A stretch of 64,000 bases of DNA, taken from contig JAZKAK010000003.1 in assembly GCA_040389165.1 (NCBI GenBank), positions 1-64,000 on the forward strand. The letters run 5' to 3'. The position numbers and the translations under genes are program-made. This DNA comes from CAIOTO01 sp040389165 (GTDB lineage: Bacteria > Pseudomonadota > Alphaproteobacteria > Paracaedibacterales > CAIOTO01). This document shows positions 25,921 through 35,127 of this stretch, one piece after another. Within the stretch, counting starts at the first letter, position 1; every line of letters starts with the position of its first letter. The notes beneath the pieces are model-generated. The model had not been told where the DNA came from, did not search any database, and saw only the letters and a program-made list of their open reading frames with translations.

Positions 25921-26023
25921 GTTAAAGGCTTATATAGTTTATCATTGCAAACCCAATAAAAAGCATTGATGATTATTCTCCCTATCACCTTTATAGATCC
26001 TCGGATCAAGTCCGAGGATGACA
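25887..26023. repeat. Family C element, diverged interior
   Basis: Inverted ends TGTCATCTTCGGGCTCTACC..GATCT and AGATCCTCGGATCAAGTCCG..GATGACA enclose a diverged AT-rich middle. The right end is 36 bp before the murC start. Together with the murG-tail fragment it occupies most of the gap 25566-26059. The part next to 25565 is AT-rich upstream DNA. Confidence 0.7.
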
Positions 26024-26059
26024 GACTGAAAACAACAAAAACACTTAACAGGAGCCACC

Positions 26060-27556
26060 ATGAACCCCCTCGGCATATTTCCTAATAAAACACAAAAGGC
26101 GATCCATTTTATCGGAATCGGTGGCATAGGAATGAGCGGCATTGCTGAGGTCCTGCACAATCTCGGCTACAAAGTAACAGGATCTGATGCGGGCGAAAAT
26201 CAAAACACGCAACGATTGACAGGGCTTGGTATCCACATAACCGTTGGGCATAACGCTGACACAGTTAATGATTGCTTGGTTATTGTTGTATCTTCAGCGA
26301 TAAAACAAAATAATCCAGAGATCGTCCGGGCAAGAGAACGTCGCATCCCCGTTATTCAGCGCGCCGAAATGCTTGCCGAGCTCATGCGTCTTAAAAAATC
26401 AGTTGCCATCGCAGGTACACACGGCAAAACAACAACCACCTCCCTTATGGCATGCTTATTTGAAACAGCTGGACTTGATCCAACAATTGTAAATGGTGGC
26501 ATTCTCAATGCATATAACACAAATGCGCATCTTGGCACAGGTGATTGGATTGTGGTTGAAGCCGATGAATCAGACGGTAGTTTTACAAAACTACTCCCCA
26601 CAATTAGCGTCGTTACCAATATTGATCCAGAACATATGGAACACTACAAAACAGTCGAGAATCTCGAAGCTGCTTTTATTAAGTTCATTCACAACATGCC
26701 CTTTTATGGGGTTGGCGTTTTATGCTCAGACCATCCAGTCGTTGCAGGTCTGCTGACCAAAATCACCGAAAGACGACTTGTAAGTTACGGCCTAGAAGAA
26801 GGCGCCATGGTGCGCGCTGTAAATATTCGCCCAAATGCCAGCGGTGTGACGTTCGATATTGATCTCGCACCCGATTTAGCCTTGCATTTCCAATCTGCTC
26901 AATCAAATGTTCTGGGCTTCCCACGAAGAATTCGCGATGTAACGTTACCGATGATGGGACTACACAATGTGCAGAACTCACTCTCTTTGGTTGTCGTTGC
27001 GCAAGAACTTGGCATCAGCGATGACGTTATTCGTCAATCATTTGCGAACTTTAAAGGCGTTAAACGTCGTTTCACAACCGTTGGTGTCAGCGGAGGTGTT
27101 ACCGTTATTGATGACTATGCGCACCACCCTGTTGAAATCAAAACCGTTGTAAAAGCCGCAAAGCAAGCCTGCCCTAATGGCAAAACAATCTTTGTTGTGC
27201 AGCCACATCGTTATTCACGCTTGAATGATTTATTTAATGATTTTGCACATGCCTTTGATGGGTGTGATCACGTAATTATCGCGCCTGTTTATTCCGCGGG
27301 TGAAGAACCAATCGAGGGCATTAATTCGGCGACGTTAGCAAAAGCGATGCGTGCTGCAGGTGTATCGCATGTTTATGATTTAGCTGAACAACGCGAATTG
27401 CCATTATTGATCCGTCGTATTGCACACGCTGGCGACATGGTTGTGTGTATGGGGGCGGGAACAATCACGTATTGGGCAGCGGCATTGCCAGGGCAACTGG
27501 ACTCATTGTGGGACGATGAACTCAGCGTCAAAAATGGCAATTCGGTGCATGCATGA
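26060..27556 (+). CDS. murC: UDP-N-acetylmuramate--L-alanine ligase
   Basis: The 498-residue Mur ligase has the UDP-binding loop FIGIGGIGMSGIAEVLHNLG (17-36), the ATP loop GTHGKTTT (119-126), and the Mur-family residues in EADESDGSF and HPVEIKTV. It adds the first alanine of the peptidoglycan stem in the cytosol. CAGGAG gives a good ribosome-binding site 6 nt upstream. It overlaps murB by 4 nt. Length is normal (about 460-490). Confidence 0.97.
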   Translation: MNPLGIFPNKTQKAIHFIGIGGIGMSGIAEVLHNLGYKVTGSDAGENQNTQRLTGLGIHITVGHNADTVNDCLVIVVSSAIKQNNPEIVRARERRIPVIQRAEMLAELMRLKKSVAIAGTHGKTTTTSLMACLFETAGLDPTIVNGGILNAYNTNAHLGTGDWIVVEADESDGSFTKLLPTISVVTNIDPEHMEHYKTVENLEAAFIKFIHNMPFYGVGVLCSDHPVVAGLLTKITERRLVSYGLEEGAMVRAVNIRPNASGVTFDIDLAPDLALHFQSAQSNVLGFPRRIRDVTLPMMGLHNVQNSLSLVVVAQELGISDDVIRQSFANFKGVKRRFTTVGVSGGVTVIDDYAHHPVEIKTVVKAAKQACPNGKTIFVVQPHRYSRLNDLFNDFAHAFDGCDHVIIAPVYSAGEEPIEGINSATLAKAMRAAGVSHVYDLAEQRELPLLIRRIAHAGDMVVCMGAGTITYWAAALPGQLDSLWDDELSVKNGNSVHA

Positions 27557-28545
27557 CCGATCCAACTGCCAACACCACGGCCAACGACATCGCCAACACC
27601 ACGGCCAACGCCACTGCCACCGACACAGCCAATGACGCCGAACTAGCGCCGCTGTTCTCTCTTCCAACAGTGCGTGGACGCTATGTGTTTGCTTTTGATT
27701 TATCAAAGGTAACCTGGTTCAAGGTCGGTGGTGCGGCAGATGTTTTATTTAGACCAAAAGATGTTGAAGACCTCATCACCTTTATAAAAGACAAAGACCC
27801 TGCGATGCCAGTCACTATGCTTGGCGCTGGATCAAACGTATTGGTGCGTGATGGGGGCATTAAAGGGGTTGTCATTAAGTTAGGCTCTGGCTTTTCAGAC
27901 ATTGTCTTTCATGACACAGAAACATCAGCAGAAATTATCGTTGGCGGCGCGTGTTTAGACCGCACACTTGTATTAGCGTGCGCTGAAAAAGGCTTATCAG
28001 GCCTTGAATTCTTAGTCGGCGTCCCCGGCACCATTGGCGGAGCCATCGCCATGAATGCAGGTGCTTATGGCTTTGAGATCAAAGACTTCTTAAACTGGGT
28101 TGAAATTGTAAGCACTGACGGCGTATTAATGCGACTCTATGCAGCTGAACTTTCCATGGGCTATCGCAAAGGGAATTTGCCAAAAGGCGCTATCATTGTA
28201 CGCGCCAGCTTTACCCTGCGTAACGATGATCCCGATGCCATTCACACACGCATTACTGCCTATTTGCAACAACGAGAAGACACACAACCCGTTCGTGGAC
28301 GCACAGGCGGCAGTACATTTAAAAACCCAACCGACATGGCAGCATGGAAGCTTATCGATCAAGCAGGTTGCCGCGGCCTATCCATCAACGATGCACAAGT
28401 CTCTGAAAAGCATTGCAATTTCTTGCTCAACCTTGACACAGCAAAAGCCACCGATTTAGAACAATTGGGCGAACGCGTGCGCCAAGCTGTGAAAGACACC
28501 AGCGGTGTTGAGCTGGAATGGGAAATCATCCGTTTAGGGGAATGA
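27553..28545 (+). CDS. murB: UDP-N-acetylenolpyruvoylglucosamine reductase with a repeat-derived N-terminal extension
   Basis: The 330-residue protein has the FAD-binding MLGAGSNVLVRDGG (89-102), GVPGTIGGAIAMNAGAYG, the active-site GYRKGNLP and GRTGGSTFKNP, and the terminal catalytic glutamate region VELEWEI. It reduces UDP-GlcNAc-enolpyruvate to UDP-MurNAc. The first 30 residues are low complexity (PTANTTANDIANTTANATAT), encoded by a 24-bp tandem duplication (27568-27591 and 27592-27615), and precede the normal FAD domain start. Translation is probably coupled to murC through the ATGA overlap. Confidence 0.96.
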   Translation: MTDPTANTTANDIANTTANATATDTANDAELAPLFSLPTVRGRYVFAFDLSKVTWFKVGGAADVLFRPKDVEDLITFIKDKDPAMPVTMLGAGSNVLVRDGGIKGVVIKLGSGFSDIVFHDTETSAEIIVGGACLDRTLVLACAEKGLSGLEFLVGVPGTIGGAIAMNAGAYGFEIKDFLNWVEIVSTDGVLMRLYAAELSMGYRKGNLPKGAIIVRASFTLRNDDPDAIHTRITAYLQQREDTQPVRGRTGGSTFKNPTDMAAWKLIDQAGCRGLSINDAQVSEKHCNFLLNLDTAKATDLEQLGERVRQAVKDTSGVELEWEIIRLGE

Positions 28546-28609
28546 TTTTTCAAACAGAAATGAGGGCGAATGTATCGATAACACCCACCCCCCATTTACC
28601 GTTAAAATC

Positions 28610-30970
28610 CTACAAATCATCCTCATCATCAAACAATGAATTCATCATCATTTCTATGATGCCAGGATATTGCATTTCGTCAGAAATGGAATAAAGAGAA
28701 CGTATTGCATTGCGATCACCTTGTGCTGGCTTATAAACAGGCGCCATAGCATTTAAATCGCTTTGTATTGGTGCATAAGCAGGTGCCATAGCATTTAAGT
28801 CACTTTGTATTGGTGCATAAGCAGGCGCTATAGCATTTAAGTCACTCCCATGCATACTGAGCGAAACGTCACTATCACTATTCTTTGCAATAGCTTTTTC
28901 ACGTTTTTCCTTTTCACGTCGTTTTGCATTTTTGATCCCAGAACGTGATTTTTGTGTTTGACCGCTTGTCAATTTTACAGACGCTGCATGTCCTTCTGCT
29001 TCAGCCAATTTGTCCATTGCTTCTTGCTCTGCTGCCAGACGTTCTGCTTGCTCTGCTTGTTGTTTTCTTAGTTGATTTTCCGTTAACTTCTGCGTAGTTT
29101 CTTTCTTCTTTTCATTTAATTGCGCTACATATGCAGCGCTTTGGGACTTACTTAATTGCTTTTCTCTCAGACTTTCTGCTTTACGCTCTTCCTCTTCATG
29201 TTCCTCTGTACGCTTTTTCTCTTCACGTGCTGCGGCTACATCCAAAGCCACACGTTTTGCGGCTAAACGTTTTTCAGCTGCCATAGCATGTCGCAAGTTT
29301 CTTTCACTTGGTGAAAGAGCAGAGGCGTCAGACGATACAACCACTGTATCAGGAATAGCCGCTGAGTTTACTGCGGCTTCCATAGCACGCGCACGATTAG
29401 CTTTCGTACGCTCTGCCTGCGCAACTTTTTCAGCCAGCCTTCTTGCTTCAGTTTTTTTCTTATCTTGTTCTTCTTTTTCCATCTTTCTTACTATAGTTCT
29501 TGTTTCTTCTTCTTTTATAGACAAACGTTGTTTAGCATCATCATATTTTTTCTTAACAATGGCTGTCAATGCGTTAACAGCTGCTATATTTGGATCTCTT
29601 CTTATTTCTGAAATGTATTGAAAAATTTGAACTCTCTCTAAGGCCATGTCAAACTCATTTTGAATCATCAACAAAACAATATAATACGCTATAGCGCTAT
29701 TAAAATTAGTGGCTTCAAGTAACACATAATATTGATCGTAAATGTCAAAAAGTGTCGGAACCTCAACAATGCTATCCACAGACGAACGTGAACTTTGCAA
29801 CGCGTCCTCTTTATCATCTAGGTCAGACATCTCTAATTCTGCTCGCTGATATAATTTACCTTCAATATCTAAAATTAAATCCACAGCAGGGCTGTATCCT
29901 TGCTGAGAAGATGAGGAACTACCACTGGCTTTTGCAGATTTTTTTCCTTGCTTAGATTTTTTTTCTTCCAAGGACCTGTATATTTCCAACTTAACACTCG
30001 CTAGCACATGACCTTGACACTGGTAAAGACCTGCGTCGTCCAAAGAAAAAGAATCAACACATCCTTCTACCAATTCATATGCCGCCCTTTGAAGTTCAGC
30101 TTCTTTGAATTTATTCAATCCTTCTTGTTTTTTTGACTGTTCCATAAGGCACACTGAATCTATTAAATTTTTGATTTTCGAAGAATATTCGTCTGTTCGA
30201 GAAAGTGAATCACGAATGCATTTCATTTTTTCTAAATACAAATTTTTCAACGTTTCATTGGTAATTTGATATGCGTTCGCATATCGACACGCAAGTTGAA
30301 ATCTTAATTTAGGAATCATTCCAATACTTAATTCAGTCCCAGGATTTTTTTCAAGCATCATCTCCTGATAGTGTATGGCCATTTGCAGTATGTCTGGAAG
30401 TGGATCTCTATTATTCCTTTTAACAGACCCCCTGTTTATGCTTAAAAGATAATCCGTTACAAGATGTGATGAAGAGTTCTCCGCAAACACAGAAAGATCA
30501 AAGCTATGCTCTTTAATTCTGTCATTAACACCAGGCACGATAGAAGTTCTAGATCCCCATTCAATCATATAGCTCGATACCAAATTCAATCCAGCTATAT
30601 GATGGTTCTTTTTTTCGTTAAGAGAAATCCCCCCAATATCTGCTAAACCTATATGGCTACTTATTTGAGCAACCGTATATAAATAATAAAAACGTTCCAA
30701 GTCATCAAGAGTTAGTTTAAACGTACACATAGAAAAATTAGGTGCCGCTGCCGCAGCGAGAACGCCTTTGTAATCGCCTCTACTCGCCATATCCATCAAG
30801 CCTTCTCCAAATGCACACATCTCTTGAACGGATGTAAACGGCCTCGTTCGAACCACCTGAGGCACATCTGTGGCTATCATCATAAAACGTGACTTTGACC
30901 CAAAAGCAAGGGGAGCCATGAATGCCGATGTTAGAAAGGTTGATGCTAATAATTTTGTGAGTATGTTCAT
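28610..30970 (-). CDS. Secreted coiled-coil protein with C-terminal 15-residue repeats
   Basis: The frame is open to 31027. The ATG at 30970 is chosen because AAAGGA lies just upstream and it starts the leader MNILTKLLASTFLTSAFMAPLAFG; this gives 786 residues. An N-terminal helical region (about 30-450) is unrecognised. A strongly charged coiled coil follows (about 480-690, EEKKRTEEHEEEERKAESLR-type). The C-terminus carries four tandem repeats of about 15 residues (SDLNAMAPAYAPIQ consensus) ending DRNAIRSLYS, then an acidic tail FDDEDDL. No family is recognised. Repeats plus export suggest a binding or adhesive role, by inference. Confidence 0.68.
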   Translation of the reverse strand: MNILTKLLASTFLTSAFMAPLAFGSKSRFMMIATDVPQVVRTRPFTSVQEMCAFGEGLMDMASRGDYKGVLAAAAAPNFSMCTFKLTLDDLERFYYLYTVAQISSHIGLADIGGISLNEKKNHHIAGLNLVSSYMIEWGSRTSIVPGVNDRIKEHSFDLSVFAENSSSHLVTDYLLSINRGSVKRNNRDPLPDILQMAIHYQEMMLEKNPGTELSIGMIPKLRFQLACRYANAYQITNETLKNLYLEKMKCIRDSLSRTDEYSSKIKNLIDSVCLMEQSKKQEGLNKFKEAELQRAAYELVEGCVDSFSLDDAGLYQCQGHVLASVKLEIYRSLEEKKSKQGKKSAKASGSSSSSQQGYSPAVDLILDIEGKLYQRAELEMSDLDDKEDALQSSRSSVDSIVEVPTLFDIYDQYYVLLEATNFNSAIAYYIVLLMIQNEFDMALERVQIFQYISEIRRDPNIAAVNALTAIVKKKYDDAKQRLSIKEEETRTIVRKMEKEEQDKKKTEARRLAEKVAQAERTKANRARAMEAAVNSAAIPDTVVVSSDASALSPSERNLRHAMAAEKRLAAKRVALDVAAAREEKKRTEEHEEEERKAESLREKQLSKSQSAAYVAQLNEKKKETTQKLTENQLRKQQAEQAERLAAEQEAMDKLAEAEGHAASVKLTSGQTQKSRSGIKNAKRREKEKREKAIAKNSDSDVSLSMHGSDLNAIAPAYAPIQSDLNAMAPAYAPIQSDLNAMAPVYKPAQGDRNAIRSLYSISDEMQYPGIIEMMMNSLFDDEDDL

Positions 30971-31061
30971 GTTAATCCTTTGAACTGTGTTCTGGCGTGA
31001 TATGTTTTTATATATACATCTGTACATAAGTATAAGTATTAATTCAAGTAAAAAATAAAAG

Positions 31062-31224
31062 TATGCTACCCGTCACTTTTATTTTTCTTACTGTCATTCC
31101 CGCGGAGGCGGGGATCCAGGCTGTTTAGCTCTCCCCAAACTCACGATTTTTAAAGGGGCTTTTCTGGATTCCCGCCTCCGCGGGAATGACAAGGGTGGAG
31201 TGACAAAAAGTGACGGGTAGCATG
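31062..31224. mobile_element. Family A MITE-like element, copy 2 (163 bp)
   Basis: Ends TATGCTACCCGTCACTTTTA and AAAAAGTGACGGGTAGCATG; the first base differs from the other copies. It is flanked by perfect 9-bp duplications AAATAAAAG (31053-31061 and 31225-31233). It lies between two divergent genes. The rest of the gap 30971-31385 contains AT-rich upstream sequence only. Confidence 0.95.
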
Positions 31225-31385
31225 AAATAAAAGTCAGAAAATTTCGTTTATTCGCGCCTTTGATGATTATTGCTCACCTAGAACATTGCATTAAAAGAAT
31301 CGGATTCATATAATGTGCTAGCTAATCGCTTTTAGCAGATTTTACGAATGTCTACCAATTCCAACGTCACAATGAAAGCCTTACT

Positions 31386-32531
31386 ATGAAACAACGAATT
31401 TTAGGTGCGATATTTTTAATTGGCGGCACAACCATTGGCGCTGGCATGTTAGCCCTTCCTATGACCTCTTCACATTTTGGTTTTTACAAAAGCGTGGCCC
31501 TACTTTTTGGTATGTGGTTATACATGTTGCTCGCCGCCGTTATCATGGTTGAAATTAGTCATGGAAAAGGGCAAAGCATCGCAGCCCTTTCGGAAAATCG
31601 TTTAGGGAAACCAGCAAAGTTTGTTGCAGCATCAAGTATGTTGGTTTTGTTTTGGTCCTTGCTCTGGTGTTATATCTCAGGGGGAAGCTCGATTTTACAT
31701 CAAGAAATTGGTGGAGCCGTGCCTGTTCCAGTACTTGTGATTGCATTCACATTATGTCTTGGTGTGTTCGTGGCAATCTGCACACGGGCTGTCGATTACG
31801 CCAATCGCTTTGTATTGTTTTTTAAGATCGCGATTTTTGCTGTTATCGTGGCGGGCTTATTACCATTCATACAAACCGAAAACCTAGCAAAGACCACAGT
31901 TAACTCCGGTTTTTCATTTTACTATGCAATTCCAATTTATTTCACGTCATTCGCATTTCACGGATCAATTCCAAGTCTTATTTCGTATTTAGACGGCAGT
32001 AAAAAAAACATATATAAAAGCCTGATCATTGGCAGCTTGCTACCCTTGATTGTATTTTCATTATGGCAGCTAATTACGTTAGGGAATCTCGGTGGCACAT
32101 TAACAGGAACCGAAGACGTTGGCGTCTTTATCACACGTCTTACCGAAAAAACAGGCAATCCTTATCTTACATTTTTAACTAACGCTTTCGCACTAACGGG
32201 AATGGCGTCGTCTTTCTTAGGGGTGGCACTTGGCTTGTTTGATTACATTGCGGAATGGTTTAAGAAAAAGAATGATGTAAAAACACGCCTTAAAGTGGCT
32301 TCATTAACGTTTGGTCTGCCGCTCATACTTGCGTTGATTTATCCAAAAGGTTTCATTGCTGCACTGGGTTGCGCAGCCGTGGCATTAAGTCTTTTAGCGG
32401 TTGTGTTGCCATGCCTTATTGCCCTAAAAGAGGAACGTCCATCTTCATTTATCTTCAACAAAGGGCTTGTTCTAGTGATATTACTTGGTGGCATCGCGGT
32501 GATTGCAATCGAAGTGGTTTTAAAAAGTTAA
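31386..32531 (+). CDS. Aromatic amino acid permease (TyrP/Mtr, HAAAP family)
   Basis: The 381-residue inner-membrane protein has about 11 hydrophobic segments and the HAAAP N-terminal signature LIGGTTIGAGMLALPMTS (11-28), followed by FFYAIPIYFTSFAFHGSIPSL-type sequence around 177-197. The family imports tyrosine or tryptophan by proton symport, and uptake of host amino acids would suit an intracellular bacterium. It is slightly shorter than E. coli TyrP. Substrate preference is not decided by what can be read. Confidence 0.88.
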   Translation: MKQRILGAIFLIGGTTIGAGMLALPMTSSHFGFYKSVALLFGMWLYMLLAAVIMVEISHGKGQSIAALSENRLGKPAKFVAASSMLVLFWSLLWCYISGGSSILHQEIGGAVPVPVLVIAFTLCLGVFVAICTRAVDYANRFVLFFKIAIFAVIVAGLLPFIQTENLAKTTVNSGFSFYYAIPIYFTSFAFHGSIPSLISYLDGSKKNIYKSLIIGSLLPLIVFSLWQLITLGNLGGTLTGTEDVGVFITRLTEKTGNPYLTFLTNAFALTGMASSFLGVALGLFDYIAEWFKKKNDVKTRLKVASLTFGLPLILALIYPKGFIAALGCAAVALSLLAVVLPCLIALKEERPSSFIFNKGLVLVILLGGIAVIAIEVVLKS

Positions 32532-32551
32532 ACTTCATTAAGGAAAAAAGA

Positions 32552-32857
32552 ATGACGTATAAATATAGTGTTACTGGAATGGCAATGGGTTTATTGCTGA
32601 CCACACACGCGACTATGGCTGCAGAGACTGCAAATGCAAGTGAAGGAATTCTTGAGTTTGATTTATCTCGCCTTACTCTATGCGGTGTATGCGCACCAGA
32701 AAAACCAAAAATTAGCGCAGTCCAAACAAACGTGGTGGAAAAGCATCATCATAAACGACGTGATGGAAAAATATGTACCGACGAGCACAAATCCAGCACA
32801 CCGCAGCACGCAGCTCATGGCGAGGATGACTCCAGCGATGACGAGGCCAGCCATTAA
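32552..32857 (+). CDS. Small secreted protein with His/acidic tail, unknown
   Basis: The ATG at 32552 follows AAGGAAAAAAGA and starts a leader (MTYKYSVTGMAMGLLLTTHATMA), giving 101 residues. The mature part has a LCGVC pair (about 43-47), KHHHKRR (about 64-70) and an acidic end EDDSSDDEASH. CxxC plus histidines suggest metal binding, but nothing firmer. It starts 20 bp after the permease stop and may be cotranscribed. No family is recognised. Confidence 0.6.
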   Translation: MTYKYSVTGMAMGLLLTTHATMAAETANASEGILEFDLSRLTLCGVCAPEKPKISAVQTNVVEKHHHKRRDGKICTDEHKSSTPQHAAHGEDDSSDDEASH

Positions 32858-32876
32858 GTTAAGACTTTCCTGCTCT

Positions 32877-32912
32877 CGTCATGGTGCGTCCGCAAGGGGC
32901 TCGCCATGATGG
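32877..32912. repeat. Short family D palindrome
   Basis: CGTCATGGTGCGTCCGCAAG, then GGGCTCGCCATGATGG; inverted ends pair over about 10 bp. Confidence 0.55.
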
Positions 32913-32980
32913 CAGTGGGCGCGATATTTAAATTAAAAATTAACTAAAATGCGTAAGCGTAGGCCTTAAGATCTGCTCCT

Positions 32981-34018
32981 CTATGCAACGTTCTCAACGG
33001 CGCCCGTCATCATGCGCTGCTCCGTTACGCGTGCCACAACATAATTTGGCAATTGCTCCAGCACATCACGTATCGGCGACGCCGGCAATAATATCACCGC
33101 GTCACGTGCTTGTTTCGCAAACGAAAACGCCACGTCGATACAGGCATCAAAAATGCCCCCACCTGTAAACAAGTGACCCACACGTTTAAAATCAGCTTCC
33201 GTCCGCACAGCGTCTGGCACAAAAAGCGTTTGCAACCATTTTGTATCGGCGAGCATTTTCTGCGCGAGAATAATCGGCAACGTCACTTTGCCTTCAAAAA
33301 AGTCCTCACCTGGTTTTTTACCATAATTCTCAGTCGGGAAATAATCCAAAATGTCGTCCGTAATCTGAAATGCCAGACCAACGTTACGACCAAAAGTAGT
33401 AAGCAATTCCAATTGCTCCACACTCGCACAACCAATCATGCCACCTACAGTACACGCCGCCTCAAACAACACAGCTGTTTTACGTTCGGCAATTTTAAGG
33501 TACACATCATACGAAAGATCAATCTGATGACTCTGGCTCAACTGCAGAACCTCACCTTCAGCAATCAATGCCAACGCATCAGCCAACACTTTCAATACGC
33601 CCTTTGTATCGGCTAAAACCATCACCTGAAAGGCCCGTGAAAACAAAAAATCACCTGCAAGCACGCTCATCGTGTTACCCCAAAGTGCATTCGCCGTTTT
33701 TTGCCCACGCCTTAAATCTGATTCATCAACAACATCATCATGCAATAACGTTGCCGTATGTATTAATTCAACCGCCGCCCCTAAATAAAGACTATCCTGA
33801 TGCAAATTACCAAACAAACGCTGACTGGCAAGTGTCAACATCGGCCTGATACGCTTTCCACCCGCTTTCACCAAATGCTCAGCCACAGTCGATACAAGCG
33901 GCACATCACTTTTAAGATGCCCAAGCAAAACAGCATTCAAGGCATGCATATCATCATTTAAAAGATGGTGGAGCTTTGTTAAGGGGGCTACAGCAGATTT
34001 CATAAGCAAATGTTTCAA
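32981..34018 (-). CDS. ispB: Polyprenyl diphosphate synthase (octaprenyl-type)
   Basis: The 345-residue trans-isoprenyl synthase has the first aspartate motif DDVVD (94-98) and the second DDILD (221-225), plus GGKRIRPML (53-61). It condenses isopentenyl diphosphate onto allylic primers to make the side chain of ubiquinone. Product length cannot be read with certainty. It is divergent from trmN6 across 73 bp, an arrangement seen in other alphaproteobacteria. M6 (34003) is an alternative start. Confidence 0.92.
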   Translation of the reverse strand: MKHLLMKSAVAPLTKLHHLLNDDMHALNAVLLGHLKSDVPLVSTVAEHLVKAGGKRIRPMLTLASQRLFGNLHQDSLYLGAAVELIHTATLLHDDVVDESDLRRGQKTANALWGNTMSVLAGDFLFSRAFQVMVLADTKGVLKVLADALALIAEGEVLQLSQSHQIDLSYDVYLKIAERKTAVLFEAACTVGGMIGCASVEQLELLTTFGRNVGLAFQITDDILDYFPTENYGKKPGEDFFEGKVTLPIILAQKMLADTKWLQTLFVPDAVRTEADFKRVGHLFTGGGIFDACIDVAFSFAKQARDAVILLPASPIRDVLEQLPNYVVARVTEQRMMTGAVENVA

Positions 34019-34091
34019 TTCAAAAATTCAATGTTTGACAGATAAGTTTAACTGATTAAAATGAAATCTGAAATGAGGAAAAGCTATTTTT

Positions 34092-34862
34092 ATGACAGAT
34101 GCACCGATTGAACCCATTTATACTGAAGATTTTCTGCTTGGCGGACGTGTTTTAGTGCGTCAACCAAGATTGGGGTACCGTGTAGCCATCGATCCTATCT
34201 TTTTAGCGGCCTCTGTTCATGCCGAACCAGGGCATACTATTTTAGATGTAGGCGCCGGTGTCGGTGCGGCCTCACTCTGTCTTGCGGCACGGTGTATGGA
34301 TGTTAAAATAACAGCGGTTGAACTGTTGCGCGAACATGTGCGTTATGCAGTCGATAATGTGAATATCAATCGCCTGCGTGATCGAATTGAGGTGTTGCAT
34401 GGCGATCTAATGCACCCACCGCCACGTCTTGCAGCAGGTACATTTACGCATGTGATAGCCAATCCACCGTATCTTGAAACGGCGCGTGGACGTGTATCAA
34501 CAAACCCAATTAAAGCGGCTGCGAACCATGAAGGCAGCGCAGATCTAGACCAATGGGCAAAATTCTGCCTGCTGATGGTAAAACCAAAAGGAACCGTAAC
34601 CTTTATTCATCGCGCTGATCGCTTGCCTGATATATTGTCGTATTTCTCGGGAAAATTAGGTGACATTATTGTATACCCCCTATGGCCCGGCAAACACAAA
34701 GCGGCAAAGCGCGTATTGGTGCGCGGCATCAAGAATTCACATGGCACATTAAAACTAATGCCCGGCATGTTATTACATCAAGAAGACGGGAGATTCACTC
34801 CCGAAGCCGATGCTATTTTACGTAATGCACACGGTTTGGATATGCTGCAGGAGTACAATTAG
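34092..34862 (+). CDS. trmN6: tRNA1(Val) N6-adenine methyltransferase-like protein
   Basis: The 256-residue class I methyltransferase has the SAM loop LDVGAGVGAASL (51-62), an acidic residue in AVELL (75-79) and the N6-adenine catalytic motif NPPY (124-127). The N-terminal FLLGGRVLVRQPRLGYRVAIDP matches TrmN6/YfiC proteins, which modify A37 of tRNA-Val. Lone, cytosolic. Confidence in the exact target is lower than in the fold. Confidence 0.85.
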   Translation: MTDAPIEPIYTEDFLLGGRVLVRQPRLGYRVAIDPIFLAASVHAEPGHTILDVGAGVGAASLCLAARCMDVKITAVELLREHVRYAVDNVNINRLRDRIEVLHGDLMHPPPRLAAGTFTHVIANPPYLETARGRVSTNPIKAAANHEGSADLDQWAKFCLLMVKPKGTVTFIHRADRLPDILSYFSGKLGDIIVYPLWPGKHKAAKRVLVRGIKNSHGTLKLMPGMLLHQEDGRFTPEADAILRNAHGLDMLQEYN

Positions 34863-34940
34863 CCAGCCATGTTTTAGAATTTACAAAAAATCATTCAACA
34901 TGCCCCCGCCTAGCTGTTCACAGTTAATTTGATTCTATTT

Positions 34941-35087
34941 CCGTCATGGCAAACCCCAGCAGGGGTGCCGCTGCCATTAAGTCAAGACGTTCCCGCTATC
35001 GTCATGGCGAATCCCGCAAAGCGGGCTGTGGCCATCCAGTTGGCTGTTTTCCTGGATCACCAGGGCTCTTACGAGACTCGTGATGAC
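34941..35087. repeat. Family D palindromic repeats (two fused units)
   Basis: CCGTCATGGCAAACCCCAGC, TATCGTCATGGCGAATCCCG, TGTGGCCATCCAGTTGGCTG, CCTGGATCACCAGGGCTC and ACTCGTGATGAC follow one another. This is the fullest copy of the family in the window and fills most of 34863-35127. Confidence 0.7.
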
Positions 35088-35127
35088 AACGAATCCATAA
35101 CAATTGAAAGGTGAATTGCCACGTTCT

